Source of the DNA: Streptomyces sp. SN-593 | GTDB taxonomy: Bacteria; Actinomycetota; Actinomycetes; Streptomycetales; Streptomycetaceae | NCBI RefSeq assembly: GCF_016756395.1 | Contig: NZ_AP018365.1 | Location: 434,001 to 498,000 of the forward strand | DNA: 64,000 nucleotides | Reading direction: 5' to 3' | Part shown: positions 51,870 through 59,257 of the stretch, piece by piece | Position numbering within the stretch: the stretch's first letter is position 1 | Layout of the letters: every line of letters starts with the position of its first letter | Translations under genes and position numbers: made by a program | The notes under the pieces: generated by a model | Database searches by the model: none | What the model saw: only the letters and a program-made list of their open reading frames with translations | Told to the model about the DNA's origin: nothing

Positions 51870-52880
51870 ATGTCCGTGCCATGGAGCAGTGAGGGCCTAC
51901 CGCCCGCCGCGGCGGGTCGGCTGTCCTCGGCCGGGGACAGCGGGACGTGGACGTCCGCGCTGTCCACCGGCGAGTTCGCCGCGATCCGCTCGGTCGGCTT
52001 CCGGCCGGTCGGGCAGGTGATGGGGTCGGCGGTCTTCCGCATCGGGCGCAGCGGCAGGTTCTGGGGCTACCACGACTGCCAGTTCGCCGCGGCGCGCTAC
52101 CGCTACCGCAGCGCCGCGCGCTTCGACGCGCCGGTCGCGCTGTCGGGGAACGGCTCGCCGTCGCGCCCGCTCGTCGAGGTCTTCGACCGGGCCCGGCGGA
52201 CCGCGCTGACCCGGATGACGGCGGAGTGCCGGGCGCTGGGGGGCGACGGCGTGGTGGCCGCCGCGCTGACCATGGCGCCGTTCACCGGGCGGGCGGACTG
52301 CCTGGAGTTCAAGGTGATCGGCACCGCGGTGCGCGCCGAGGGCGAGCGGCACGCCGAGCAGCCGTTCACCTCGCATCTGGACGGGCAGGGCTTCGCGAAG
52401 CTGCTGGCCGCCGGGTGGGTACCGGTCGAGTTGCTGGTCGGCATGTCGATCGGCATCCGCCACGACGACTACCGGACCACCGCGCAGACGTACTCCTGGT
52501 CCAATGTCGAGGTGCGCGGCTGGAGCGACCTGGTGCACGCGGTCCGCGCCGACGCGCGGCAGCAGTTGAGGGCACAGGGCGCCCGGCGCGGCGGGGACGG
52601 GATCGTGATGGCCGACAGCGAGCTGCGGGTGTGGTCGGAGACGTGCCTGCTGTCCGGCGACAACGAGCAGGAGGACCACATCGCGGAGGCGACGATGGTG
52701 GGCAGCAGCATCGCGCGGTTCCGGGTCCGCACGCCGCCGCCGCGCACGCTGTCGGTGATGCCGCTGGGCGACCGGGGGGCGAAGCTGCGCCGACGGCTGG
52801 CCACGGTGGCGATGAGTCCGTACGCGGACCGCGCGCAGTACCAGCGGCTGGTCGAGGAGATCAGCGAACTGGACGGTTAG
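51870..52880 (+). CDS. Tandem YbjQ-like (heavy-metal-binding domain) protein A
   Basis: A 336-residue protein built of two diverged YbjQ-like repeats. The first (about residues 28-160) has Ser-Val-Gly-Phe-Arg-Pro-Val-Gly-Gln-Val-Met-Gly, then Ala-Leu-Thr-Arg-Met-Thr-Ala-Glu-Cys-Arg-Ala-Leu-Gly-Gly-Asp-Gly-Val-Val and Glu-Phe-Lys-Val-Ile-Gly-Thr-Ala-Val. The second (about 170-300) has Ala-Gly-Trp-Val-Pro-Val-Glu-Leu-Leu-Val-Gly-Met-Ser and Gly-Gly-Asp-Gly-Ile-Val-Met. The YbjQ fold is a small pentameric domain labelled heavy-metal-binding, with no proven role. The N-terminal Ser-Thr-Gly-Glu-Phe reads like a recruitment motif repeated in protein B. It leads a three-gene same-strand cluster. Confidence 0.75.
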   Translation: MSVPWSSEGLPPAAAGRLSSAGDSGTWTSALSTGEFAAIRSVGFRPVGQVMGSAVFRIGRSGRFWGYHDCQFAAARYRYRSAARFDAPVALSGNGSPSRPLVEVFDRARRTALTRMTAECRALGGDGVVAAALTMAPFTGRADCLEFKVIGTAVRAEGERHAEQPFTSHLDGQGFAKLLAAGWVPVELLVGMSIGIRHDDYRTTAQTYSWSNVEVRGWSDLVHAVRADARQQLRAQGARRGGDGIVMADSELRVWSETCLLSGDNEQEDHIAEATMVGSSIARFRVRTPPPRTLSVMPLGDRGAKLRRRLATVAMSPYADRAQYQRLVEEISELDG

Positions 52881-52932
52881 GGCCTTTCGTCCGGCTCTCC
52901 ACGACGTCCCGCGACGCACCGCCTCCCACCCG

Positions 52933-52988
52933 GCCGCACCGCCGCACCGCCGCACCGCCGCACCGCCGCACCGCCGCACCGCCGCACC
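52933..52988. repeat. Seven perfect copies of an 8-base repeat
   Basis: The unit GCCGCACC is repeated seven times without error (56 bases) in the 156-base gap between the two YbjQ-like genes, 49 bases before the second start. The unit is not a multiple of three and lies in the probable leader, so slippage could change expression. Confidence 0.9.
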
Positions 52989-53036
52989 GCCGGGACTTTC
53001 CACCGTACGACCGCACGTCTCACGAGGGGTACTGAC

Positions 53037-53867
53037 ATGACGAACCAGCAGCCGGGCGCCGAGGGCGTTCCCGCCGACGCGATGCGCAGGTTGTCGGAGC
53101 TGGCGCCCGGCCGCCCGGGGTCGATCTTCACCAGCGACCTGTCGGTGAACGAGTTCCTGCTGGTGCGCGAGGCGGGCTTCAAGCCCATCGGCCTGGTGCT
53201 CGGCAGTTCGATCTACCACGTCGGCATGCAGTTGGGCCGCTGGAGCAGGAACCAGGAGCTGGAAACCCTCAGCCAGGCGATGTACCACGCCCGGGAGCTG
53301 GCGATGACCCGGATGGAGGCCGAGGCGGCGGCGCTGGGCGCGGACGGCATCGTCGGCGTCCGGCTGACCGTCGAGGCGCGGGAGTTCGGCAAGGACGTCG
53401 CGGAGTTCATCGCGATCGGCACCGCGGTCAGCGGCGACACCGCTCCTCCCGGGGGCGGCACCTGGCGCAACAACAAGGGCCAGCCGTTCACCTCGGACCT
53501 GTCGGGGCAGGACTTCTGGACGCTGATCCGGGCCGGTTACGCGCCGCTGGGCATGGTGATGGGAAGCTGCGTCTACCACGTCGCGCACCAGAAGATGGGC
53601 TCGGTGATGTCGAACATGGGCCGCAACGTGGAGATCGAGCAGTTCACCCAGGCGCTGTACGACGCGAGGGAGCTGGCGATGGCGCGGATGCAGGCGGAGG
53701 CGGAGGCGCTGCACGCCGAAGGCGTGGTCGGGGTGCGGCTCGATGCGCACAACCACCGCTGGGGCGGCCACACCACGGAGTTCTTCTCGATCGGCACGGC
53801 GGTGCGGCCGCTGCGGCCGGACCACGAGATCGAGCGGCCCACCATGGTGCTCGGCCTCGACGGTTGA
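53037..53867 (+). CDS. Tandem YbjQ-like (heavy-metal-binding domain) protein B
   Basis: A 276-residue protein with two clearer YbjQ-like repeats, at about residues 32-140 and 145-265. Each runs Phe-Thr-Ser-Asp-Leu-Ser, a Gly-Tyr or Gly-Phe hairpin with Pro-Leu-Gly or Pro-Ile-Gly then Val-Xaa-Gly-Ser, Tyr-His-Val, an Ala-Arg-Glu-Leu-Ala-Met helix, Met-Glu/Gln-Ala-Glu-Ala...Gly-Val/Ile-Val-Gly-Val-Arg-Leu, and Glu-Phe-Ile/Phe-Xaa-Ile-Gly-Thr-Ala-Val. It is a paralogue of protein A and probably assembles with it. ATG 53037 follows GAGGGG. No signal peptide or membrane segment is present, so action in the cytosol is expected. Function is unknown. Confidence 0.8.
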   Translation: MTNQQPGAEGVPADAMRRLSELAPGRPGSIFTSDLSVNEFLLVREAGFKPIGLVLGSSIYHVGMQLGRWSRNQELETLSQAMYHARELAMTRMEAEAAALGADGIVGVRLTVEAREFGKDVAEFIAIGTAVSGDTAPPGGGTWRNNKGQPFTSDLSGQDFWTLIRAGYAPLGMVMGSCVYHVAHQKMGSVMSNMGRNVEIEQFTQALYDARELAMARMQAEAEALHAEGVVGVRLDAHNHRWGGHTTEFFSIGTAVRPLRPDHEIERPTMVLGLDG

Positions 53868-53928
53868 GCAGGCGGGCATCCGGCGGGCATCCGGCGGACC
53901 CTACGACATCTCGGAGGTGGGAAGGACG

Positions 53929-54378
53929 ATGAGCGGGCAGGACGCGGTCCCGGCGCTGCCGGGCGACGAGGGCGGGCCGGGTTCCGGCGCGTCGATCGAC
54001 ATGCTGGCGGCCGCGCTGCGGCGTGACGCGGCGGACCTGGAGCTGTACGCGAAGGTGCTCACGGAGTCGCTGGCGGACGCGCTGCCGGCCGGTTCGGTGA
54101 CCGCGGAGCGCAGGCGCGGCGTCGGCGACCGGCTGGCCGGCCGCGCGGGCCGGGTGGAGCGGCTCGACGTCGCCCTGGACGACCGGCGGCTGAGCCTCAC
54201 GCTGGCGCACGGCCGCCCGCAGGGCGAGGTGGCCACGGTGGTGCGCGGCGTGGTCCTGTCCCGCACGCCGGTGCCGCTGGACACGTGGGTCGCCGAGTTG
54301 GCCGCGGCGCTGTCGGCGCGGGCCCGGTCCGACGCCCGGGCCCGCGCCGCCCTCGAACGGCTGGTCCTGGGCGGCTGA
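53929..54378 (+). CDS. Conserved hypothetical protein, third gene of the YbjQ-like cluster
   Basis: A 149-residue soluble protein with no family I recognise. Residues about 20-60 are helical and acidic (Asp-Met-Leu-Ala-Ala-Ala-Leu-Arg-Arg-Asp-Ala-Ala-Asp-Leu-Glu-Leu). The middle forms beta strands (Val-Glu-Arg-Leu-Asp-Val-Ala-Leu-Asp-Asp-Arg-Arg-Leu-Ser-Leu, Val-Val-Arg-Gly-Val-Val-Leu-Ser-Arg), then Leu-Asp-Thr-Trp-Val-Ala-Glu-Leu and a C-terminal Arg/Ala-rich helix. ATG 53929 follows GAAGGACG. Same orientation and only 61 bases after protein B suggest that it belongs to the same operon. A hairpin terminator follows. Confidence 0.7.
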   Translation: MSGQDAVPALPGDEGGPGSGASIDMLAAALRRDAADLELYAKVLTESLADALPAGSVTAERRRGVGDRLAGRAGRVERLDVALDDRRLSLTLAHGRPQGEVATVVRGVVLSRTPVPLDTWVAELAAALSARARSDARARAALERLVLGG

Positions 54379-54399
54379 CCGCGCGGTCGGCCGCCCGGG

Positions 54400-54435
54400 G
54401 GCGGGGCCGCCGGGTACGGGCGGCCCGGCCCCGCC
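54400..54435. terminator. Hairpin between convergent genes
   Basis: A 10-base perfect stem, GGCGGGGCCG / CGGCCCCGCC, with a 16-base loop that can pair further, lies between the end of the YbjQ-like cluster and the end of the GH43 gene. Confidence 0.55.
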
Positions 54436-54437
54436 GG

Positions 54438-55886
54438 TCAGTTGGAGTAGACCTCCGCGCGGTCGACCGAGACGTACGCGGCACTGGAGGCGGCGTCCTT
54501 GGTGCCGGTCACCCGGACGCGCAGCGTGTGCTTGCCGTACGCGAGTTCGGGGCTGACGTAGTTCACCTGCTCGCCCGTGCGGATCGCCCCGTAGTAGTCG
54601 GCGGTGGTCTCGGCGCCGCCGTCCACGGAGAAGGCGGCGATGCCGTTGCCGGTGTCGCGCACCGACAGCAGGGCGATGCGGGTGCCGGTGAACGTGTAGG
54701 TGGCGGTGGCGCCGGCGGTCGCGCTCCAGTGGTCGTCGCCCCAGAAGCACTGGACGCCGCAGCCGGTGCCGGAGTTCCAGCCGCCGGTGTAGGCGACGGA
54801 GCCCGAACCGCTGGTGGTGTTGGTGTCGTTGATCCAGTACGGGCCGCCGCCGGGGTCGCCGGAGGGCAGGTCCTGGGTGGCGCCGGCCGCGAGCGGCGAG
54901 CCGAAGTTCGGCGTGCCGTCGGCGTTCCAGTTGATCTTCTGGGCGCGGGTCGTGCGGCCGTCGTAGGTGTAGGAGGACGTGTTCTTGCCGTGGTAGACGA
55001 TCCAGTCCTGGGTGCCGTCGGGGCTCTTGAAGAATCCGTTGGAGCCCGGGCCCCACACGCCCGTGGAGTCGTTGCGGGAGAAGACCGCCCCCGCGTGCTG
55101 GGTCCAGTTGCCCGGCGTCAGCGGATCGGCGCTCTGCGGGAGGGACTTCATCCAGAGCTGGTAGTCCGGCAGGCCCGTGTCGCACGTGGAGTACACCAGG
55201 TAGGTGGTGCCCGCGTGCTGGAGGATCGAGGGGGCCTCGCGGATGGTGGAGCAGCCGCCGTCGGAGGGCAGGTAGACCCGGTTGCCGGAGACCGTCCAGG
55301 GGTTGGACATCGGGGCGATGTAGATCAGGTTGTGGCCCTCGGCACCGGCGCCGGACCACAGGACGTAGAGGCTGTTGTCGCTCTGCCGCAGCAGCACCGG
55401 GTCGATGGCCCACTGGTCGGGGGCGTTCGGCGGTTGCAGCTCGGCCTTGAAGTGGTACGGGCCGAGCGGGTTCGTGCCCGTGGACTCGACGACGTAGAGG
55501 CGGTGGTTGTCGTCCACCCCGTTGTCGGCGGTGTAGTAGATGTACCAGTGCCCGTCGATCAGGTAGAAGGAGGGCGCCCAGACCTGCTGGTTGCGCGAGG
55601 CGTCGGTGTCCTTCCAGACGGTGGTGCGGGGCGCGGTGAGCAGTTCCCCGAGGGTCGGGGCGACCGCGATGCGCACCGCGTCGCCCTCGGTGGCGGCCAG
55701 GTAGTAGTTGCCCTGGTAGTAGGTCATGTAGGGGTCGGGGCTGGTGCCGAGCGGGTTGCGGAAGGTGCCGGTGGCGGCGTGCGCGCTCGACGGTTTCAGG
55801 CCCATGCAGCACAGCGCGGTGAGCAGCAGGACCAGGACGATGTTCCCGAGGGATCGGAGCGGCGGGCCGGACGCTTCGCGGGGCAT
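54438..55886 (-). CDS. Secreted GH43-type glycosidase (arabinofuranosidase/arabinanase-like)
   Basis: A 482-residue exported five-bladed beta-propeller enzyme. The first 38 residues are a signal peptide with a long hydrophobic core ending Ala-His-Ala. Landmarks are Asn-Pro-Leu-Gly-Thr-Ser-Pro-Asp-Pro-Tyr (general base Asp), Gln-Val-Trp-Ala-Pro-Ser-Phe-Tyr, Trp-Ala-Ile-Asp-Pro-Val-Leu (pKa-modulating Asp), and Ile-Arg-Glu-Ala-Pro-Ser with the catalytic acid Glu. These are standard for GH43 alpha-L-arabinofuranosidases and xylosidases. The C-terminal 130 residues form a beta-sandwich (Val-Ala-Tyr-Thr-Gly-Gly-Trp, Ala-Phe-Ser-Val-Asp-Gly-Gly) likely to bind carbohydrate. ATG 55886 follows AAGGAGG. 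A LacI-like operator lies about 70 bases upstream. Confidence 0.87.
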   Translation of the reverse strand: MPREASGPPLRSLGNIVLVLLLTALCCMGLKPSSAHAATGTFRNPLGTSPDPYMTYYQGNYYLAATEGDAVRIAVAPTLGELLTAPRTTVWKDTDASRNQQVWAPSFYLIDGHWYIYYTADNGVDDNHRLYVVESTGTNPLGPYHFKAELQPPNAPDQWAIDPVLLRQSDNSLYVLWSGAGAEGHNLIYIAPMSNPWTVSGNRVYLPSDGGCSTIREAPSILQHAGTTYLVYSTCDTGLPDYQLWMKSLPQSADPLTPGNWTQHAGAVFSRNDSTGVWGPGSNGFFKSPDGTQDWIVYHGKNTSSYTYDGRTTRAQKINWNADGTPNFGSPLAAGATQDLPSGDPGGGPYWINDTNTTSGSGSVAYTGGWNSGTGCGVQCFWGDDHWSATAGATATYTFTGTRIALLSVRDTGNGIAAFSVDGGAETTADYYGAIRTGEQVNYVSPELAYGKHTLRVRVTGTKDAASSAAYVSVDRAEVYSN

Positions 55887-55952
55887 GGGCGCCTCCTTGG
55901 ATAGACGGTGGTGGGGGGTGGACACGTCTGATCGCGGTCGAGCCGAGCCGAC

Positions 55953-55967
55953 TTTACAACGTTGCAC
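55953..55967. promoter_or_regulatory. LacI/GalR-like operator upstream of the GH43 gene
   Basis: TTTACAACGTTGCAC contains the AACGTT centre with flanking TACA/TGCA, a classic LacI/GalR-type palindrome. It is 67-81 bases before the GH43 start. The minus-strand reading ACGTTGTAA recurs upstream of the CBM35 protein gene. Confidence 0.55.
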
Positions 55968-56079
55968 ACAGCGCGCGACAGCTCCTTGCACCCTCCTGCC
56001 GCCCCCTCCCCCGGCGCCGGCGCGGTTCCGGTGCGGCGGACGGGCTCCCCGCGCCGGCGCCGGCTCGTAGGCTTCGGGC

Positions 56080-56667
56080 GTGACCAGTCGCAGCCGCACA
56101 GCCGATCTGCTGGCGGGCCCCGTGGTGGTTCTCGCGGCGGCCGCAACCCTCTGCCGCACCCTGCTCGTCGAGGAGGCGCGGCCGGCGCCCTCCATGTACC
56201 CGCGGGTGCCCGCGCCGGAGGGCCTGCTCGACAGGGAGAAGGAGTACCTGGCCTGGTTGGACTCCTACGTCACCTGGCTGGTCCGCGTCGCCCGCTCGCA
56301 CCAGAGGCGCTTCACGGCGCTGACCTGCGCGGCGGGGCTGTCCGCGCTGGCGATCCCCTTCGCCGTCGCCGTGCGGGCACCGGCCTGGGTCCCCGCCCTC
56401 CTCGGCCTGGCCACCGCTGCCTGCCAGTTCCTGCTGGTCACGTGGCAGGACCAGAAGCTGTACGTCCTGATCCACGAGCAGTCCGTCCGGCTCCAGAGGC
56501 TGCGGCGGGACTTCGGCTTCGACACGGAATCCGCCGGCGACGGCCGGAGCATGCGCAGGCGCTACACCGAGTTCCGCCGGGCCGTGGAGAGCGTCAAGGA
56601 GGAGAGCGGGGCCGCCGTCTTCCGGATCAAGGGCCAGGAGCCGCCGCAGCCGCCGTCCACCGGGTGA
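56080..56667 (+). CDS. Small membrane protein, DUF4231/SLATT-like
   Basis: A 195-residue predicted membrane protein. There is a weak N-terminal hydrophobic stretch (about residues 10-28), then two adjacent helices at about 80-98 and 100-120 (Ala-Leu-Thr-Cys-Ala-Ala-Gly-Leu through Cys-Gln-Phe-Leu-Leu-Val-Thr-Trp-Gln), followed by a long soluble C-terminal helix region with Gln-Arg-Leu-Arg-Arg-Asp-Phe and Arg-Arg-Arg-Tyr-Thr-Glu-Phe. Two close helices plus a coiled C-terminus recall DUF4231/SLATT proteins, some of which act as membrane effectors in immunity, but the match is by shape only. GTG 56080 has no clear ribosome binding site. No neighbouring sensor or synthase gene is seen. Confidence 0.55.
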   Translation: MTSRSRTADLLAGPVVVLAAAATLCRTLLVEEARPAPSMYPRVPAPEGLLDREKEYLAWLDSYVTWLVRVARSHQRRFTALTCAAGLSALAIPFAVAVRAPAWVPALLGLATAACQFLLVTWQDQKLYVLIHEQSVRLQRLRRDFGFDTESAGDGRSMRRRYTEFRRAVESVKEESGAAVFRIKGQEPPQPPSTG

Positions 56668-56719
56668 CGGCGGCGGTTCCCGCGCGACGGCCGCCGACCG
56701 GTCGGCGCGCGGCGGACGT

Positions 56720-57388
56720 TCAGTCGTCCTCGGGCCGCGTCCGGGCGTCCACGCCCGGCGCGGTGTGCACCGCCGCCGTACGGCCGCAGGCACGGCAGCC
56801 GGGCTCCCCCGCCGCCCGGCCGGGTTCCGCCAGGCCGCTGCACACCGCGCACTGGAGCAGCGCGCAGGAGTCGCAACGGAACCCGCCGCCGGTCCGCACC
56901 AGCCCGAACAGGTCGTCGTGGGCGGGGTACACCGTCGCGGCGCCCTGTGTCCGGTCGTGGGACGGGACCTGGTAGGGCACCACGGTGTGCTCGCACCAGG
57001 CGCAACGGGTGCTCGACGGCGTCAGCGTGACGTTCGGGACGCGGGCACCCCACTCGATCGGGGCGCCGTCGGCCTCGTGGAAGAGGTGGAAGAGGTGGAC
57101 CAGGTCGCGGCCGAAGGTGCCCTCGGGGGTCTCGACGACGGTGTACACCAACTCGTCCCTGACCGGTGTCCGGCGCAGGAACTCCATCGCCGCCGCCCGG
57201 TCCGGCCCGCTGTGCACGTGGCAGGTTCCCCGGGCGTTCCGCTCGGTCCGCAGGAAGCGCACGCCGTCCGCGACGGCCGCGCCCTTCTCCCGCCTGGTGA
57301 ATCGCGTGCGCCGGCCCCCTGTACGTCTTCGGGTACGTCCTCGCGGCGGATGACACCGATGCTCCTCCGCGATCTGTCGGACCGTCAA
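56720..57388 (-). CDS. Hypothetical zinc-ribbon protein
   Basis: Up to 222 residues, start uncertain (TTG 57388 gives the longest frame; internal GTG codons are alternatives). The C-terminal half has paired cysteines: Cys-Ala-Trp-Cys, Cys-Asp-Ser-Cys, Cys-Ala-Val-Cys and Cys-Arg-Ala-Cys-Gly, consistent with one or two zinc ribbons. Before them is a region with Glu-Leu-Val-Tyr-Thr-Val-Val-Glu-Thr-Pro-Glu-Gly-Thr and Leu-Val-His-Leu-Phe-His. The first 35 residues are Arg-rich and probably not all translated. No function can be named. It lies convergent with the SLATT-like gene and just upstream (divergent) of the MITE-like element. Confidence 0.55.
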   Translation of the reverse strand: MTVRQIAEEHRCHPPRGRTRRRTGGRRTRFTRREKGAAVADGVRFLRTERNARGTCHVHSGPDRAAAMEFLRRTPVRDELVYTVVETPEGTFGRDLVHLFHLFHEADGAPIEWGARVPNVTLTPSSTRCAWCEHTVVPYQVPSHDRTQGAATVYPAHDDLFGLVRTGGGFRCDSCALLQCAVCSGLAEPGRAAGEPGCRACGRTAAVHTAPGVDARTRPEDD

Positions 57389-57465
57389 CTCCCGTCACCC
57401 GTACGGTTCAGCCACCCCGTTCGCGTGCCGCCCACCGCCGGCCGGGCAGGATTGAGGGAAGGCCG

Positions 57466-57633
57466 TAAGGGCTGTCCCGTGATCCCCGGCGGATCAGCGT
57501 GCGGCGTCAGATGCGGTGGATCGCACGGCGGAGGGTCGTCCTCATACCAGGCCGTATATGGATGGGCCCGACAACGAAGCGAGGGGCCGTAGCTGACGCC
57601 GCACGCCCGTCGGGGGCTACGGGGCAGCCCTTA
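57466..57633. mobile_element. 168-bp MITE-like element with TA target
   Basis: The ends are terminal inverted repeats: TAAGGGCTGTCCCGT at 57466 and its near-complement ACGGGGCAGCCCTTA ending at 57633, extending imperfectly to about 27 bases. The outermost TA on each side may be the duplicated target. Exact 14-base subterminal inverted repeats GCGTGCGGCGTCAG (57497) and CTGACGCCGCACGC (57593) lie inside. No transposase is encoded. The interior is less GC-rich and contains GTATATGG. It sits 10 bases before the LysR start. Confidence 0.75.
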
Positions 57634-57643
57634 GGGTGTCCGC

Positions 57644-58579
57644 ATGGATCTCGACACCGTGCGGACCTTCGTCGCGGCCGCCGACGCCGGGCGGTTCCAT
57701 GAGGCCGCCGCCGAACTGGCGGTCACCCAGCAGGCCGTGTCCAAGCGGATCGCCGCGTTGGAGCGCGACCTCGGGGTCCGGCTGTTCACCCGCACCGCCC
57801 GCGGCGCGGACCTCACCATCGACGGCCAGGCGTTCCTGCCGCACGCGCGCGAACTGCTGCGCGTCGCCGAGCGCGCCGCGGCCTCGGTGGGCGCCGGGCG
57901 CCGGCAGCTCCGGGTGGACGTCCTCACCTCGCGCGGCGCGGGGTCGGGACTGATGCGCGACTTCCACCGTACGCACCCGGAGGTCGAACTCGACGTGCTG
58001 ATGCTCTTCGACATCGACACCGCCGTCGCCTCGATCCGGTCCGGCGCGATCGACGCGTCCTTCCGGGCCGTCACCGTGCCCGGCCGGCCCCTGCCGGAGG
58101 ACGTCGTGTCGGCCCGGGTGCTCGACGAGCCGCTCGAACTGCTCACCGGACCCGGCCACGCGCTGGCCGGCGCACGGTCGGTGACCGTCGCCCGACTGGC
58201 CGGGCACCGGATCTGGATGCCCGGCATCGTCCCCGGCACCGAGTGGGCCGCCTACTACGACGCACTGCTCGCCGCGTACGACCTGTCCATCGAGGCCACC
58301 GGCCCCAACTTCGGCTCCGACGCGCTGCTCGACACCATCGCTGACACCCCCGCGCTGGCGACCTTCACGGGCGCCCGCACCCGCCTGGTCTGGCCCGCCG
58401 GGTACGGGCTGCGCCGCATCCCGGTGACCGACCCGACGCCGGTGTACCCGCACTCCCTGCTCTGGCACCGGGACAACCCGCATCCGGCGCTGGCCGCCCT
58501 GCGCGCCCACCTGGCCGCCGCGGCCCCGGCCCGCGGCGCGCCCGGCACCTGGACCCCGGCCTGGGCGGCGCCGCACTGA
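57644..58579 (+). CDS. LysR-family transcriptional regulator
   Basis: A 311-residue LysR-type regulator. The N-terminal helix-turn-helix (residues 1-60) is canonical: Thr-Phe-Val-Ala-Ala-Ala-Asp-Ala-Gly-Arg-Phe, Ala-Ala-Ala-Glu-Leu-Ala-Val-Thr-Gln-Gln-Ala-Val-Ser-Lys-Arg-Ile-Ala-Ala-Leu-Glu. The C-terminal part is the periplasmic-binding-like effector domain with Asp-Thr-Ala-Val-Ala-Ser-Ile-Arg-Ser-Gly-Ala-Ile-Asp. ATG 57644 follows AGGGTG, which lies at the right junction of the MITE-like element, so the insertion has shaped this gene's leader and perhaps its promoter. The MarR-MFS operon lies downstream on the same strand; the effector is unknown. Confidence 0.9.
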   Translation: MDLDTVRTFVAAADAGRFHEAAAELAVTQQAVSKRIAALERDLGVRLFTRTARGADLTIDGQAFLPHARELLRVAERAAASVGAGRRQLRVDVLTSRGAGSGLMRDFHRTHPEVELDVLMLFDIDTAVASIRSGAIDASFRAVTVPGRPLPEDVVSARVLDEPLELLTGPGHALAGARSVTVARLAGHRIWMPGIVPGTEWAAYYDALLAAYDLSIEATGPNFGSDALLDTIADTPALATFTGARTRLVWPAGYGLRRIPVTDPTPVYPHSLLWHRDNPHPALAALRAHLAAAAPARGAPGTWTPAWAAPH

Positions 58580-58618
58580 CGCCCCCGCCCGTCCGGCCCC
58601 TCCGCCCGCGCCGGGCTT

Positions 58619-58654
58619 TACTTGCGTACGCCAAGCACTTTCGGTATACAAGTA
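58619..58654 (+). promoter_or_regulatory. Promoter overlapped by a MarR-type operator
   Basis: TTGCGT (58622-58627), a 17-base spacer and TATACA (58645-58650) make a good sigma-70-type promoter. The same stretch is an inverted repeat: TACTTGCGTAC on the left pairs with GTATACAAGTA on the right at 9 of 11 positions. It lies 24 bases upstream of the MarR start and fits autorepression. Confidence 0.65.
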
Positions 58655-58678
58655 CCTGAGACGTGGAGGTGGGCACTC

Positions 58679-59257
58679 GTGGTGGACGAGAGCGGCACGG
58701 AGCCCGGCGCCGGGCACAGCGGCGCGGACTGCGGCATCGACGCGGCGGCACCCGGCCCCGGCGTGACGTCGGTCGCGGACGCCGTGGTCGAACTGCTGCG
58801 GACCGTACGGCGGTCCAAGGCGAGGCTGCTGGCCGCGGCGAGCGACGACGTCGACTCGGCGACCCAGATCCTGCTGCGGACCGCGGCGGCCGAGGGGCCG
58901 CTGCGGGCCAGCGCGCTGGCCGCCAGCGTCCAGTCGGACCTGTCGACGGTCAGCCGCCAGGTCGCCGCGCTGGTGGGCCGCGGGCTGCTGGAGCGCCGCG
59001 CCGACCCGGTGGACGGCAGGGCCAGCCTGCTGGTGGTGACCGACTCCGGCCAGGCCGTGATCGCCGAGCACGAGAAGGCCCGGACGGCCTTCTTCGCGGA
59101 GGTGGTCGGCGACTGGTCGCCCGAGGAGTGCGGCCGGTTCGCCCGGATGCTGGAACGGTTCACCGCCGCCTACGACACGACTCACGCACATTGGATGACC
59201 GAGGCGGCGCTGGTCCGAGCCCGTAGCGGTGAAACGAAGGAAGGCATGAGCGCATGA
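58679..59257 (+). CDS. MarR-family repressor
   Basis: A 192-residue MarR-type winged-helix regulator. The recognition region is Ala-Ser-Ala-Leu-Ala-Ala-Ser-Val-Gln-Ser-Asp-Leu-Ser-Thr-Val-Ser-Arg-Gln-Val-Ala-Ala-Leu, and the wing has Arg-Arg-Ala-Asp-Pro-Val-Asp-Gly-Arg-Ala-Ser, the DxR motif of the family. The first 35 residues are a Gly/Ala-rich extension. GTG 58679 follows GGAGGT at eight bases; the upstream ATG frame would overlap the promoter. Its stop overlaps the start of the MFS pump (ATGA), so it almost certainly represses its own operon and is released by a pump substrate. Confidence 0.9.
   Translation: MVDESGTEPGAGHSGADCGIDAAAPGPGVTSVADAVVELLRTVRRSKARLLAAASDDVDSATQILLRTAAAEGPLRASALAASVQSDLSTVSRQVAALVGRGLLERRADPVDGRASLLVVTDSGQAVIAEHEKARTAFFAEVVGDWSPEECGRFARMLERFTAAYDTTHAHWMTEAALVRARSGETKEGMSA

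Noticed and set aside
52933..52988. Short tandem repeats as a CRISPR array
   Set aside because: Units are 8 bases (24 bases at 14925) with no spacers, so they are simple repeats. No cas genes are present.
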